Below, in pieces: positions 1 to 10,746 of a stretch of 64,000 nucleotides of DNA. Below the pieces are notes generated by a model. That model ran no database searches. It was not told the DNA's origin and saw only the letters and a list, made by a program, of their open reading frames with translations. Each line of letters opens with the position of its first letter. The first letter of the stretch is position 1. The translations under genes and the position numbers were made by a program. The DNA comes from Agelas oroides (Eukaryota > Porifera > Demospongiae > Agelasida > Agelasidae). The stretch covers positions 8,933,980 through 8,997,979 of the forward strand of contig OX422192.1 of NCBI GenBank assembly GCA_949130485.1, given 5' to 3'.

Positions 1-246
1 CTCCTGCACTGTGGGGTCTTGTTGCTAGGGGGAGGAGCTCAGGAAAACTATGTAGCATGGTTTTTTCACCCTGATGACGACTGCAGCATTCAGTCGAAAC
101 GTCGGCAAGTTATTTTCTGAGCTCAATTCACTGTCGAAAGAAAATCGTCATTTCAACAAGCCATTTGCTCTCTGAGTTTCAAGTGAGTGAACATATTGCA
201 TGCATGGACAGTTAATTCTGTGAACAGATTGGTTAAAAATCCAAAA

Positions 247-400
247 ACACATTACAGCAATCAGCTTTTTCCTCTAAGCCTAACATTTACCCATCCATAT
301 CACAAGGAAGTAGTCTGGCATTTGTTTCAGCATTCTTGACTACTTCCTTGTGATATGGCGAATGTTAGGCTTGAAGGAAAAGGTGATTGCTGTAATGTGT
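247..400. repeat. Foldback inverted repeat
   Basis: Two arms of about 65 bp (about 247-314 and 338-400) are near-perfect reverse complements separated by about 23 bp. The innermost part reads as the same block, ACTACTTCCTTGTGATATGG, on opposite strands. The structure is that of a small non-autonomous foldback element; no coding capacity. Confidence 0.85.
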
Positions 401-477
401 GCATATGGCTTGTTTAAATGACAATGTCCTTATTGCAGTGAAGTTGGTACCAGATAACCTTCTCTTCATTTATGTAG

Positions 478-540
478 CATGGCTCCATCACCAGCTGCCA
501 GTAGCATGGCTCTATCACCAGCTGCCAGTAGCATGGCTTT
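478..540. repeat. 27-bp tandem repeat, about 2.3 copies
   Basis: The unit starts AGCATGGCTCCATCACCAGC and is repeated with one or two substitutions, the last copy being cut short. No coding function seen. Confidence 0.8.
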
Positions 541-1561
541 TCTGCACATGTAACAACATGCAGTTGTAGTGGTAACTAGGCAGTCGAATAAAATTTCACT
601 GCTGGTTTCCAGGCAGTTGAATAAAATTGTACATAGCTGGTAACTATGGTAACAGGGCCAACCAACAAGGGTTTCTGTGCCACTAACTTGTGAGTAGGTA
701 GCAACATAACAATATAGGTTTATCTGTCCAGTAAACTCACTGGTTATGAACGAACGAAAACCCACCCTCTCTGGGGCTGGGTACCTGAGAGACAACTGAC
801 AAGGATACAAGATTCAGAGGAAGGACACTCTTTAGCAGCACAAAGTCTGTTCGTGGAAGGTTAGCCAGAGCCTTCAACAGTATCTGTACTGCCATGCTGA
901 TGTTTGAGCGCGAGGGCTGAAACTGGTACCTAGATTGGGAATGGGAATAGCCAGAATGGTACGAGACTATGGCAGCATCTCTTAGGGAAGGAGGTAGTTC
1001 AGAACCAAGTTAATCTCTGTATCATCATCTCTTAGAGGAGGACTAGTTTAGAACCAAACCCTTAAGAGGAAGATCTGGGAAATCGGCTGGGGTGGAAGTG
1101 TACACTGCACCCAGAATGTAGGTATGCTTCCATTTGGCTTTCAGCGTTCCAGTGTGCATTTATTACAAAAGCTGTCTTGCCAAATATAGCATTTGTTGTA
1201 GAAAGTTATGAATAGAACTGAGCATCTGGTACAGCAGGAGGATCTATGTAGTCAGCCTTCCCAGGTCCATTTCTTCTTGCTTGGAGACACGGCTACTACG
1301 TACTGGTGACGGAAGGTCTAGCAACTACAGAAATTCAATAGTGTACACTTTCACCCCAGCCTATTGACCAGACCCTCTTTTCGATATGGTCTGGGAACGA
1401 GACTGAGGGAGGACTGTACCTACAGTTTCATTAGAGTGAGATTGGCTTCAAAGTCGTAGTCAGAGCCTTGTGCCTGTAGCAACAAAACATCAACAAAATG
1501 ACATCAAAAATATAAACAGGAAGTGAATAAACTTAACTTAAACAGTTATGCACCTATCAAT

Positions 1562-1905
1562 GGTATGCCCCATACCTGGGGCATACAGATGTTGGAGAAA
1601 GGAGGTAAATTTGTCTTCGGAATCTTCCCGAGGGGTTGGTACTTAGTCGGGATTGTCTCAATCCACTCAAAATGCAATGTCTTTGGAAATTCTTTGTGAA
1701 TTCCACAGATACCCATATCTCCCTGTTACACACTGTGCACAACAGGGAGATATGGGGTATAATTTTGTACGGGATATGTAGGGGGATGGTACACAGGATT
1801 GTGCCCCAGGTATGGGGGCTTGTTCTATTCGGACATGTCAATTCCCCTCTTTCCCCCCAACAAGCCCCAGGTATTGGAGGTAGGGCTGATAAGTGCATTT
1901 AATAC
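1562..1905. repeat. Dispersed repeat copy 1 of 2
   Basis: Shares an ordered set of blocks with 6962-7300: CTGGGG near the start, GAATCTTCCC followed by GGGGT and then GGGATTGT, a middle part ending in a variant of GGTACAC, and an end resembling a CCCCAGGT block with GTAGGGC. An internal hairpin lies at about 1712-1760, its arms reading as ATCTCCCTGTT and the reverse complement. The two copies are diverged in sequence and internal hairpin, so this is an old family. Confidence 0.65.
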
Positions 1906-2413
1906 ACATACCTGAAATTGGACATACTGTTCCAGAGTCTCAATGTTTTCTGGATTGTACCTGCAACGCACCATGACAACCGTATAACAAACTCTGTCGT
2001 ACTATATAGTCAGCTGCGTCCTACCGGTTTATCCCCGCCAGACAGGGGCCGATAACCTCTTGCCACTCTTCTTTGCTGGTACGAGCCATCGATCGACCAT
2101 GTACCATGTGGACCGATATCGCGATGTGGACGTCTCAAATTTTTTGTAGGTCCAGGTTGCGTTCGTTTATTTAGAAGCCAGTTGATCAGCCCCACCCCCT
2201 CTCTTGCGCACAATATTTAGCTCGAGACAATGACTTCGCATTACTTTTGAGCGCTGTTGCCATCCATTAAATGGTTCTCTGCAAAACATTTTATACCATA
2301 AATACTTGACACATTTGCAATATTGCAAAAAAAAAAAAAAAACGATCATTTTAGAGAAACAGTCTTGCAACAATATGGTAAAGCTGCATACAAAGAAGTA
2401 CACATGGTATCTG

Positions 2414-3092
2414 CTAAAGTTGGCAGCTTGGGAAACTGTCACTCCATGTTCCATTAGCCTGGCAGGTACATCTCTTGGACCCCACTAGTCGGTAGCCTCT
2501 CCTGCAGCGGAACCTCACCGTGGTGTCGCAGAAGTAGAGCTGTCCCAGAGGAGCAATCTGGCCATGTTCAATGAGACCTGGTAGCGGACATGTTGCCCCT
2601 GTGAGGGTGAGGGTGTGAGGGTGTGAGGGTGTTAGTGTGTGAGGGTGTTTTGAGGGCATGTGAGGGTTTGTAAGGGGGATACTAGGGGTGTGTGGTGCAG
2701 GGTACGTTGCTTGTGAGGTGTGCATGAGTGTACATAATTTAATGTTTGTTGCTTAGCATTCTGAACACTCAATAACAGAATGATGGAGGGTGTGGCAACA
2801 GGTTGCTAAGTAACAAATTAGTCACAATCCCCAAACAAGTATATACTTGTTCATGCAGCTCATACTTGATAACATAGGTTCAAAGGTTAAAGTTTAAAGG
2901 TCACACTCACACTGGCACTTTGGTAGTGGTTTGTCCCACTCTCCATTGGCGGTGCAAGTGAGCACACCCTCCCCCTCCACCATCACCCTGCACCGGTCAC
3001 ACTCCACCTTCACCACTGCACCAAAGTTGTAGCTGGTGTTGGTATGTTTCATGTTGCTGTTTGAGATCCGGGGAGGGGGGCACGATATGTCT

Positions 3093-3165
<73 letters not shown>

Positions 3166-6100
3166 CGTGTGTGTGGGTGTGTGTGTGTGTGTGTGTGCGT
3201 GTGTGTGTGTATATGTGTTCATCCATGATTGCAATCTGCTGTCTTGCTTGAGGTGCATGAACAATGGTACGGCTACTCACGTCTGCAGGTGGGGGTGGGG
3301 TGACTCCACCCTCCACTCTCCAAGCACTCTGTCTCTCGTGCTCCAATGAGGTTGAACCCCGTGTCACATGTGAACCTTACTCTCGCCCCACACAGAGAGG
3401 AGGAGGAGGAAGAGGGAAGGAGACTGCCATTAAGGGGAGATGAAAGAGGAGGACACTTCACCACTGTGTGTGGGGGTGGTGGAGATGGGGGAGGTGGGGA
3501 TGGGGGGGGGGGGGGGGGGGTAAAGGAGAGAGGAAGGATTCTTCTTGCAAATATACATCATTCAAACCACTACTTAAAATTACAGACACAGCACCAATCA
3601 CATTAGTTGGTCCCAAGGGTGCCCCCGTCTTAGAGAGGATTGATCCAGCGTATACTACCTCAACACTGCGGTCTAAGAACAACAATCACCATCACTCACC
3701 TTCACAGACAGGCAGAGGTCCTGTCCACTGTCCCCCGGCACCACAATGTCGCTTCAGAGTTCCATTTGTTGCACCCTCACCCTCTGCCATTTTAAAGCAT
3801 CTCTTGCATGAGTAGACGGCTGTTGCATTGACGTCTGAGCTGGAGTAGCTGACCTGGAGGTTGCCAGCAAATGGAGGAGGTCCACAGCTCATCACTGTGA
3901 GGGGAGGGGGGGTAGAAGATGGGAGAAGGGGAGGAGGGCGGGGGGAGGGGAAGGGAGAAGGAGAGGAGGGAGGGGAGGGGAGAGGAGAAGGAGAGGAGGG
4001 AGGGGAGGGGAGTGAAAGAGAAAGGAGAGGGGAGGAGGGAGGGAAAGAGAAAGGAGGGGGAAGGGGAGTAGTCTCGCAAGCCAGACCACTTCTGAGGAGT
4101 TGCAAGAAAGACTACCAGTAGACTGTAGTTTTTCAAGTAGATGCCACCAAATGCATAGAGCCATGTTGCCGCATTCCATTGCAGTAGTCTCATTCCCAGG
4201 CCACATATATGTCCTGGGAATGAGACTACTACCATGGAAACTACTGCTGTAATAGGAGGATTGGGAGGGGGCGGTGGAGAGGAAGGAGGGAAAGGTAGGA
4301 GGGAGAAGGAGAGAGTGGGAGGGGAGTAGAGAAAGGGGAGAGAAAAAGTAAGGGAGGAGAGAGAGGAGGGATTTTACCCAGGTTTCGTTAACTTGAACCT
4401 AAGCTAGGTTTCGTTCAGTGTTACATGATGAACTTGAACCTAAGCTACGATAGAGACCTGGGTACCACATGAGCCAGAACCCACACCTTGACAGTTAGGA
4501 GGTGTGTGTGACCACTTCCCTTCCTCCCCGCAGGTGAGCAGGCTGCTGCCAGCCAGCTGGTACCCCTCCTGGCAGGAGAACCAGCAGTTCATCTGGTAGG
4601 AGAGGGGGGAACAGTTGGGAGGAGTGGTGAGGCCGTGGGTGGGAGGGGAGAGGGGAGGACACTCCACAGCTGTGGAGGGAGAGAAGGTGGACAGGAGGAA
4701 GGAGAGAGAGGAAGGAAGAAGGGAAAGAAATTCAGAACTTTTGTGTGATCCATGCAGGTAGCTTTTACTTTTGCTCCCATGACAACTATAGCATTTGGTC
4801 AAACGTCAACAAAATTGGTCAAGAGCTTCCAAGTTGCTGAACCTGGTCTAGACAGCTTCCTTATAAGCAGCACCTCAGTGTTCCCTGAAAGGCCTCCAAC
4901 TGGTCGAAATAGAAGTGTTAGTTGAATTATAGACCACAATGTTCTGACTCAGCACTCCCAGAACAAATGGACTGACCCACCCTTAGTACTGGAGCAGTGT
5001 GACAGCTGCCAAGGAAATAACTTGCTCTTAGGCACCCGCCCAGCTGTCGACACTTGCAATATAGTTGCGTGTGACAAAAATGCTGGGCGAGGTGAGACCT
5101 GGCAACAAGGCTGAGAGCCAGCGGTTGGAATTTAGAAATTTGATCAGAATTGGTACTTTGTTTTGAGGACTTAACGATAAAGATTGAGAAGAAAGTTGCA
5201 CTTTAGAGGAAGGTCGAACATTACCAACACCAAGACATTATATATGGTTGTGCATTGTCTAGGTAACAGGTTATTTAAACACTGTATATAGAAATTCAAT
5301 CTCCCAAAAATTTAAAATCAAGCTCCCAAAAACTATCGATATGACTTCCTTACGCAGTCTGGTGTCTGTGGCTCCCACTCTCCTGTATCCTGGTTACATG
5401 TTGCCATGGAAACCCCAGACAGTGTGTATCCCTTGTCACAGCAAAACTGCACCATGCCTTGAGCAGGGGAGGAAGAGAAGGGAGTGCAGAGGTAGCCATT
5501 GAGGGGAGGTTGGGGGAGAGTGGGGCAGTGACGAATACTCTCCAGGCGAGCTATGGTGTGTGTGTGTGTATGTGGAAGGGGGGTGGGGGGAAGGGGATGT
5601 CCTCAAGCTCTCAATTTTAATTATGTTGCAGTAGTAAACTGCATGCATGTATCCATGACCCAGCTTGCACGTGCTCACGTGCATGTGCACACCCACCCAC
5701 ACATACACACATCCACCCACCAATTTAACCATCACATCCATCCCTCCCCACTCACTCACACCTATACAGTAGCTCACTACCTTCCTCTTCCATGATGGTC
5801 TTATCAATCCACTGTCTGTGATCACAAACGTTAGTGTAGAATCCCGGAGCCTCCTCAACACCCTCCTCCCAGCAATGGAGACCAAAGGACAGCACCCCTA
5901 GAAGCTGCCACTCGCACACAAGCCCTGCCCCTGAGTCATCATCCACCAACTTGGGCTCACTCAACACCAATGGGCTTCCCTTCTCAACAAAACAAGGATC
6001 AGTTTGATGATCGTAATGTATCGTCCCTTCACTCTGGGTCCCGTTGGCAACAATGTGCTCCCTGGAGCCAGCACACACCATTCCACCTCCAGTCCCCCCT

Positions 6101-6768
6101 TCAAGCATGTGCTCACACTCGTCAGGAGACCACACAGCTACGTGAGCATCTTGAAGAGGCTTGGGGTCAAGGCTGGACTCGGAGGCAGTCTTCCCCCACC
6201 CGCTGCTCACACCCACCCTCCCTACTCTGGCCCATTCAACATTGTTTCTATTACCGACAGGGTCACGGCTGCAATCCACCAAAGGTATCACACGGGTAGC
6301 ATTCTTCACCGGTTTACTGAGGTGCAGCAAAGCAATATCGTTCTTTGCAGATGGATATTCGTAATCAGGCGGTATAAACAATCCGTCTACTCCGACTCGC
6401 TCTACGCTCCTGTTGCGTCTTACCTCTGCGCGTATGTCGCTATTGTGTAGGCCTATGTCGACCACAACGGAAGCCGCAGAGCCGCACGAGAAGCAGCAAG
6501 CAGCCGTTAGCACCCAATCCGTGCGAATCAACGACCCTTCACATGTTCGCAAAGTATCGCCTCCTTCGTCTTTGCAGGATATCCATGCGAGGACGATCCA
6601 CGGCCGGGAGTCCGGTGCTGCAGCTCGACCCGCGATGCGACGAGGATTTGCATCGGTTGGGTACGTGGAGCAAATAGCTGGGTCGTGGGAATTCGCAGAG
6701 GCGTAGGGAGGAATTACAAACACACCGAAGGCGGACGATGCGAAGAGAAATTGCAGCAACGACTGCAT
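2414..6768 (-). CDS. Secreted inactive trypsin-fold protein with six CCP (sushi) modules
   Basis: Exons (minus strand): 6768-5781, 5550-5354, 4669-4487, 3894-3700, 3463-3281, 3090-2911, 2598-2414. The first exon starts with a hydrophobic signal peptide (residues 1-25) and a complete trypsin-like domain from about residue 45 (R-IAGR activation-type site). The conserved TAAHC block reads TAACC, so catalytic His is Cys91; Asp144 is kept in NDIALL; the GDSGGP block reads VEKGSP, so catalytic Ser is Lys263. It should therefore be a pseudoprotease. Each later exon encodes one CCP module with four Cys and a Trp, and the last ends CQL-stop. Introns are phase 1 except after the second exon, where the only good donor (after TGC) is phase 0 while the next exon wants phase 1; a missed small exon or another acceptor is possible. 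Likely extracellular recognition or innate defence role, inferred from domains only. I do not know a named orthologue. Confidence 0.82.
3091..3215. repeat. (GT)n microsatellite in CCP-gene intron
   Basis: Nearly pure GT dinucleotides on the plus strand, that is CA on the coding strand, ending directly at the 3' splice site of the exon starting at 3090. Confidence 0.95.
3895..4075. repeat. Purine-rich intronic tract
   Basis: G/A-only sequence on the plus strand, that is a long polypyrimidine tract on the coding strand, directly upstream of the acceptor of the CCP exon at 3894-3700. It has partly tandem GGAGGGAGGGGAGGGGAG-like units. Confidence 0.9.
4184..4230. repeat. Short hairpin of the TCTCATTCCCAG family
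   Basis: AGTAGTCTCATTCCCAGG is followed after a few bases by its reverse complement. It is one of many palindromic copies in the window that share the arm (T)AGYCTCRTTCCCAGG. Confidence 0.85.
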
Positions 6769-8082
6769 TTTCGCTGGTTTACAGCCTTACAGACTGCATG
6801 CGCGGTAGCACAAACTAACTTTAGTTGTTGTGTGATCTTTTTTGCAATGCTCAGCATATATCTCCCACTTCCTATATTATTGCACATTATAGGACTGTAT
6901 ATCATCATAATGTGGTTGCATCGTCTGGTGTTAATGCTCCAATCAATGCCAATGTATGCCACACCTTGCATACCTGGGGTGGTTGTTGGGTGAGGAGGGG
7001 GGATTGGTACCATAGTCTGAATCTTCCCCAAGGGGTCAGCACATGGTTGGGATTGTGCACATTTATGTTCCCTTTTATTGTGAAACAACTTCTTTGTAAA
7101 CTCCACCAATGACCCCACCTTTCCTGGTCATAGCATGGTGTATGACAGGAGAGGTGCATGGGATGTTTGAGGATGGTACACGTTCCTGCCCCTGGTATTG
7201 CAGGGGGGTTGTTTGATTAGAAGTTGTCATTTCCCCTACTATACTACCCCCCTCCCACCATCAAGCCCCAGGTGTTGTAAGTAGGGCATAGGTGCGTAAT
7301 TAACAGCATTGGCTGCCAAGGTATTATGCTATCAATTTTTCCGCTGCCAGCGACCTTTTCAGCTAGTGCTGCAAACAATGGTTCTTTTTGGTTCAATGAG
7401 TTATTTGCTTGCATGGTAACGATCGGAAGATCCTGCCGAGTTTCTAATTATAAACATGTATCATGCCAAGAAAGTTTCTTATATATCGATAAACCCTTCA
7501 GACAGACGATACAAAGGGTTGCTATGGCAATGTAGTGAAGTATGCTTGTGGGATTAGAGTATGGTATAATTGAACACAGTTGTAAAATTAAACATAACTG
7601 AAGTCAGTCTTGTTCCCAGGCACCGCCCAGCTATGCCTTTCTGTCACCAGTTGCGATATATGGACCTACCTGTTCAAGTTGTTGATATTTCAGATTGATG
7701 TTAAACTCAATGCATTGGTATACCAGTTTGCACAATCTTTGCTAAATCATCAGAAATTCTAAAAACTATACCCACATTGTGTACATACCAATCCTGATGG
7801 ATTGAGCAGGTCTGTACTTTAATGGTACATACTCCTAGCGTTTCAGGTTTCAAAGGTCATGCAAACAGGTGTACATACTTGAGCTTATGAACAAACGCTC
7901 CATGTTTGTTGATTTCACCTCACTCTCAATAGCATGACATACAACCACACTGTAACCATTCAGTGAATTACAAATGATCATTATAGGATGGCAAACAGTG
8001 CACATGCCAAGTGTGTTGATTCACAAAGTGTGTGACATTTAAAAATCTGCATTAAAAAATCATGGTATACACGGGGGTATTC
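6769..8082. other. Intergenic region between CCP gene and TMEM107
   Basis: About 1.3 kb with no exon that I can support. It is upstream of the CCP gene and downstream of TMEM107, so the CCP promoter should lie in its left part. It contains the second copy of the dispersed repeat (6962-7300) and a decayed arm of the GTTCCCAGGC element family at about 7611-7650. Confidence 0.6.
6962..7300. repeat. Dispersed repeat copy 2 of 2
   Basis: Diverged copy in the same orientation as 1562-1905. It lies just upstream of the CCP-gene start codon (6768), so it may sit within that gene's promoter region. Confidence 0.65.
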
Positions 8083-10687
8083 TCAGGTGAATACCTTGCA
8101 CTTGATAGTCACAATAATCACTACTATCTCCAGAAGCAATGCAGGTACGCTGGAAAATAGAAAACACAAATTTATAAAGTTTTTAAATCCAGAGACTTTA
8201 GTAAAACCTCGCAGCCCTCTAACTAATGGGCACCTCCTTTCACCGGGCACTACACCAAATTAATTTCCTGTCCCTAGTCCGCTGCGCGTGCTGGTCAGCG
8301 GTGCGTGACTTGTGTAAACTCTGCATTCAGCATGCAACCACAGTGCTTACACAGTCAACACCCAGTGGCTTCACCCCTTCTGGGATGTGTCTACTTGTTG
8401 CTAGTACAAATGGACACCCGTTTTTTACACTTGTTTAGCTGGTCATTTTTAATCATTAATTTTGCAAGACCACAAACAGGAAATAAATTTGAGTGGCCTT
8501 ACTTTATGATATTTAATGACAAATGTTGGACACAGGACTATACACAATATACATGTTTCTCGGTTACGGGGATTTCTAAGTTGCAGGCACTCCCTGGTCC
8601 CTTGCTGCCCGGATAAGTTTACTGTATAATTGTAGAGTATACATTAGGGGTTTACTGGCAGCTTAATGCACCCTAGTCTGGTTCTCCATGCCGAGGAACC
8701 AGGCTAAATGCACCGGCAAACATGCATCAAGTTCTTTGGTTGGCTATAGAGCATCACATGTTCAATAAACATGATGTGTTATTGGCCATAGGTACGCGTT
8801 TATGACATAGCAGTGGCTTTTTACACACACCAGAGGCATCTCTTTTAATTCACCAAAATCGCTACAAAAGATACTACATCAACAAGGAAGCTGATTTCCT
8901 CTTTATATTCTCATGAAAAAGAAACACTACGTAACACACATTACCTGCAGAATCCAAAGATGTACCAGTAACTGTCACAGTTCCAGTCGTTCACAACAAA
9001 CAGTGCTGTGACGATACTAGAACTGACATGAGCTGCAATAGCTAAATATAATGTCAAGAAGTATCAATGTACGGCATTAATGTTTCTTACTTTAACATAT
9101 ATAGCAATCCATTATCTATCCTATGCATTACTTATGGGAATATCTATACTGGATAGTATAGTTATCATCATTTAATGATATTAAATTCTTTAAACTCAAT
9201 ACAGGCTGAGAGGGGACAAAGAGGGAATCGTTACGATAGAAAGTTAAAGATTTAATTCAATTAAAAGTTTGGCAAAAAGCTACACTTCTATATATGGTTA
9301 TGTTATTTGATTGGTGGATGAACCCATCTGGTTGTGGTGGAGCTATGTATGGTGGATGAACCCATCTGGTTGTGGTGCAGCTATGTATGGTGGATGAACC
9401 CATCTGGTTGTGGTGGAGCTATGTATGGTGGATGAACCCATCTGGTTGTGGTGCAGCTATGTATGGTGGATGAACCCATCTGGTTGTGGTGCAGCTATGT
9501 ATGGTGGATACAGAAAAGGTTAGGCAGTGATGTGAACATGGAGAGGCCAGAGAAGAAGCCAGCCAGCTCGACTACAGTGCACACCAGTGTAAGGCTGAGG
9601 GCTACCAGCAACCTATGGAGAGGAATCGGATGATAATTATGGAGCAGGTCACTGCAACAATGACCCACATTGTAGTAATTTCTTTAAGCTATTTAGCTGT
9701 AGCAAATTTGACAATAAATATTTTAGTCTGAGGAACTTGACCACAATTAAAACACTTGCAACTATCTGCTGTCAATTTGCAAAATAGCTCGAATAAGCTA
9801 CTACACTGTCCGCTCATTATGGCCACCCGGATCCTCATGACACTGTACTCATTATGGCCACCCGGATCCTCATGACACTGTCTCATTATGGCCACCCGGA
9901 TCCTCATGACACTGTCTCATTATGGCCACCCGGATCCTCATGACACTGTCCGCTCATTATGGCCACCCGGATCCTCATGACACTGTCCGCTCATTATGGC
10001 CACCCGGATCCTCATGACACTGTACTCATGTGTTCCACGTACTGTGTATCCTTGGTTGAATATTCTTGTGAGTCCTGGCTGGTGGAGGTTGGAATACAAG
10101 CAAGAACGTTGGGTTCCTGTGGAGAGTGTATAGTTTGAGGATAACAATGATCCATCAAACAAATTTTAATGTCATGCAGCTGGCTCACGGAGGGCTTTTG
10201 AGGCACAGTGTAACTGAACTATGTAGAGAGGATTTGATCATGTTATGGATGTGCTACCAGAGTCTTAAGTCAATATGTGTGATTTTTCTCGCTATGTGGC
10301 TGTGAGATAAATATGGGAGTGGTCTGGGGACAAGGGCATGGATGTATATACCCCCAAGCATTTTCAGTGCTAGCCACAGGCATCAAGTTGAACCTGCAAC
10401 TCTTCAAGTAATCCACAGCCACTTGGCAACACCAAAAGTTTATTCCTAACTCATGGGGTAAACTTTTATCCTTCCTAGAGTAACCAAATTTGTGCGTTTA
10501 GCTTATTTTGTTGCTATGGTAACCAGAATACTCATGGAAGCCAGCAGTATAGCATAAGTTATTTTACAGAGCTATTTTATTCCAGGTGTTACTCACTACT
10601 CACCCTAGACCAGAACAGCATTATGTTGAGCACAAGGTGGGCGGTGAGCGAGAGAAAGCGCGCAGGAATCACTGCGTGGAACACCAT
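8083..10687 (-). CDS. TMEM107: TMEM107, ciliary transition-zone membrane protein
   Basis: Five exons on the minus strand: 10687-10604, 10116-10043, 9612-9512, 9041-8945, 8149-8083, with matching phases and a 423-nt coding sum giving 140 residues, the same length as the human protein. Recognisable blocks in order are PARFLSLTAHL near the start with LFWSR ending exon 1, a variable lumenal loop (exon 2), ALSLTLVCTVVELAGF (exon 3), SIAAHVSSS and WNCDSYWYIFGFC (exon 4), and a last hydrophobic segment. Four membrane segments are expected. In animals TMEM107 sits at the ciliary transition zone with the MKS module; that role is from family knowledge. Its introns carry two minisatellites (9313-9507, 9805-10026). 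It is head-to-head with NTPCR, and an RFX-type X-box lies in intron 1 at 10510-10523. Confidence 0.93.
9313..9507. repeat. 38-bp minisatellite in TMEM107 intron 3
   Basis: About five tandem copies of a unit starting GGTGGATGAACCCATCTGGT; copies differ by GGAG versus GCAG. The array abuts the exon 3 donor (9511), so the last repeat supplies the intron start. Confidence 0.93.
9805..10026. repeat. About 32 to 37-bp minisatellite in TMEM107 intron 2
   Basis: Six copies of a unit with the core CATTATGGCCACCCGGATCC, separated by variable CTGTACT, CTGTCT or CTGTCCGCT spacers. It ends next to the donor of exon 2 at 10042. Confidence 0.93.
10510..10523. promoter_or_regulatory. RFX X-box-like palindrome in TMEM107 intron 1
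   Basis: GTTGCTATGGTAAC fits the RFX X-box pattern GTNRCC-spacer-RGYAAC, with both half sites good except for one Y in the first. It is 164 bp downstream of the TMEM107 start codon. Ciliary genes are commonly controlled by RFX factors, which makes it plausible, but similar palindromes are common across this window. Confidence 0.45.
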
Positions 10688-10746
10688 CTTTGCGGCTTCA
10701 GCTGACTGTTCCAATTACTCGAGAAATATTTTCGCGTGCAGAACAG
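10688..10746. promoter_or_regulatory. Bidirectional TMEM107/NTPCR promoter
   Basis: Only 59 bp separate the two divergent start codons (10687 minus, 10747 plus). There is no TATA box; a CCAAT sequence is present at 10714-10718. The promoter core must overlap the 5' untranslated regions or first exons. If the upstream in-frame ATG at 10690 is used for NTPCR the gap shrinks to 2 bp. Confidence 0.6.

Larger units (their letters stand above)
1..2413. other. Gene-free flank at left edge
   Basis: I see no exon in this stretch. It lies downstream of the minus-strand CCP gene that ends at 2414. It holds a palindrome-bearing repeat fragment (about 71-110), a foldback repeat (247-400), a short 27-bp tandem repeat (478-540) and one copy of a dispersed repeat (1562-1905). 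Short open frames on both strands lack splice signals or recognisable domains. A run of 16 to 17 A residues sits at about 2327-2342. Confidence 0.6.

Noticed and set aside
3495..3525. Run of about 18 G residues, a possible G-quadruplex.
   Set aside because: Long mononucleotide runs in intronic purine tracts are expected here, and run length is prone to assembly error; no further signal.
5399..5412. Perfect X-box GTTGCCATGGAAAC.
   Set aside because: It lies within a CCP coding exon, where the codons GTT TCC ATG GCA ACA explain it.
9689..10206. Minus-strand frames through the minisatellite (MRIRVAIM repeats).
   Set aside because: They cover TMEM107 exon 2 and its intron repeat; splicing at 10042 removes the repeat.
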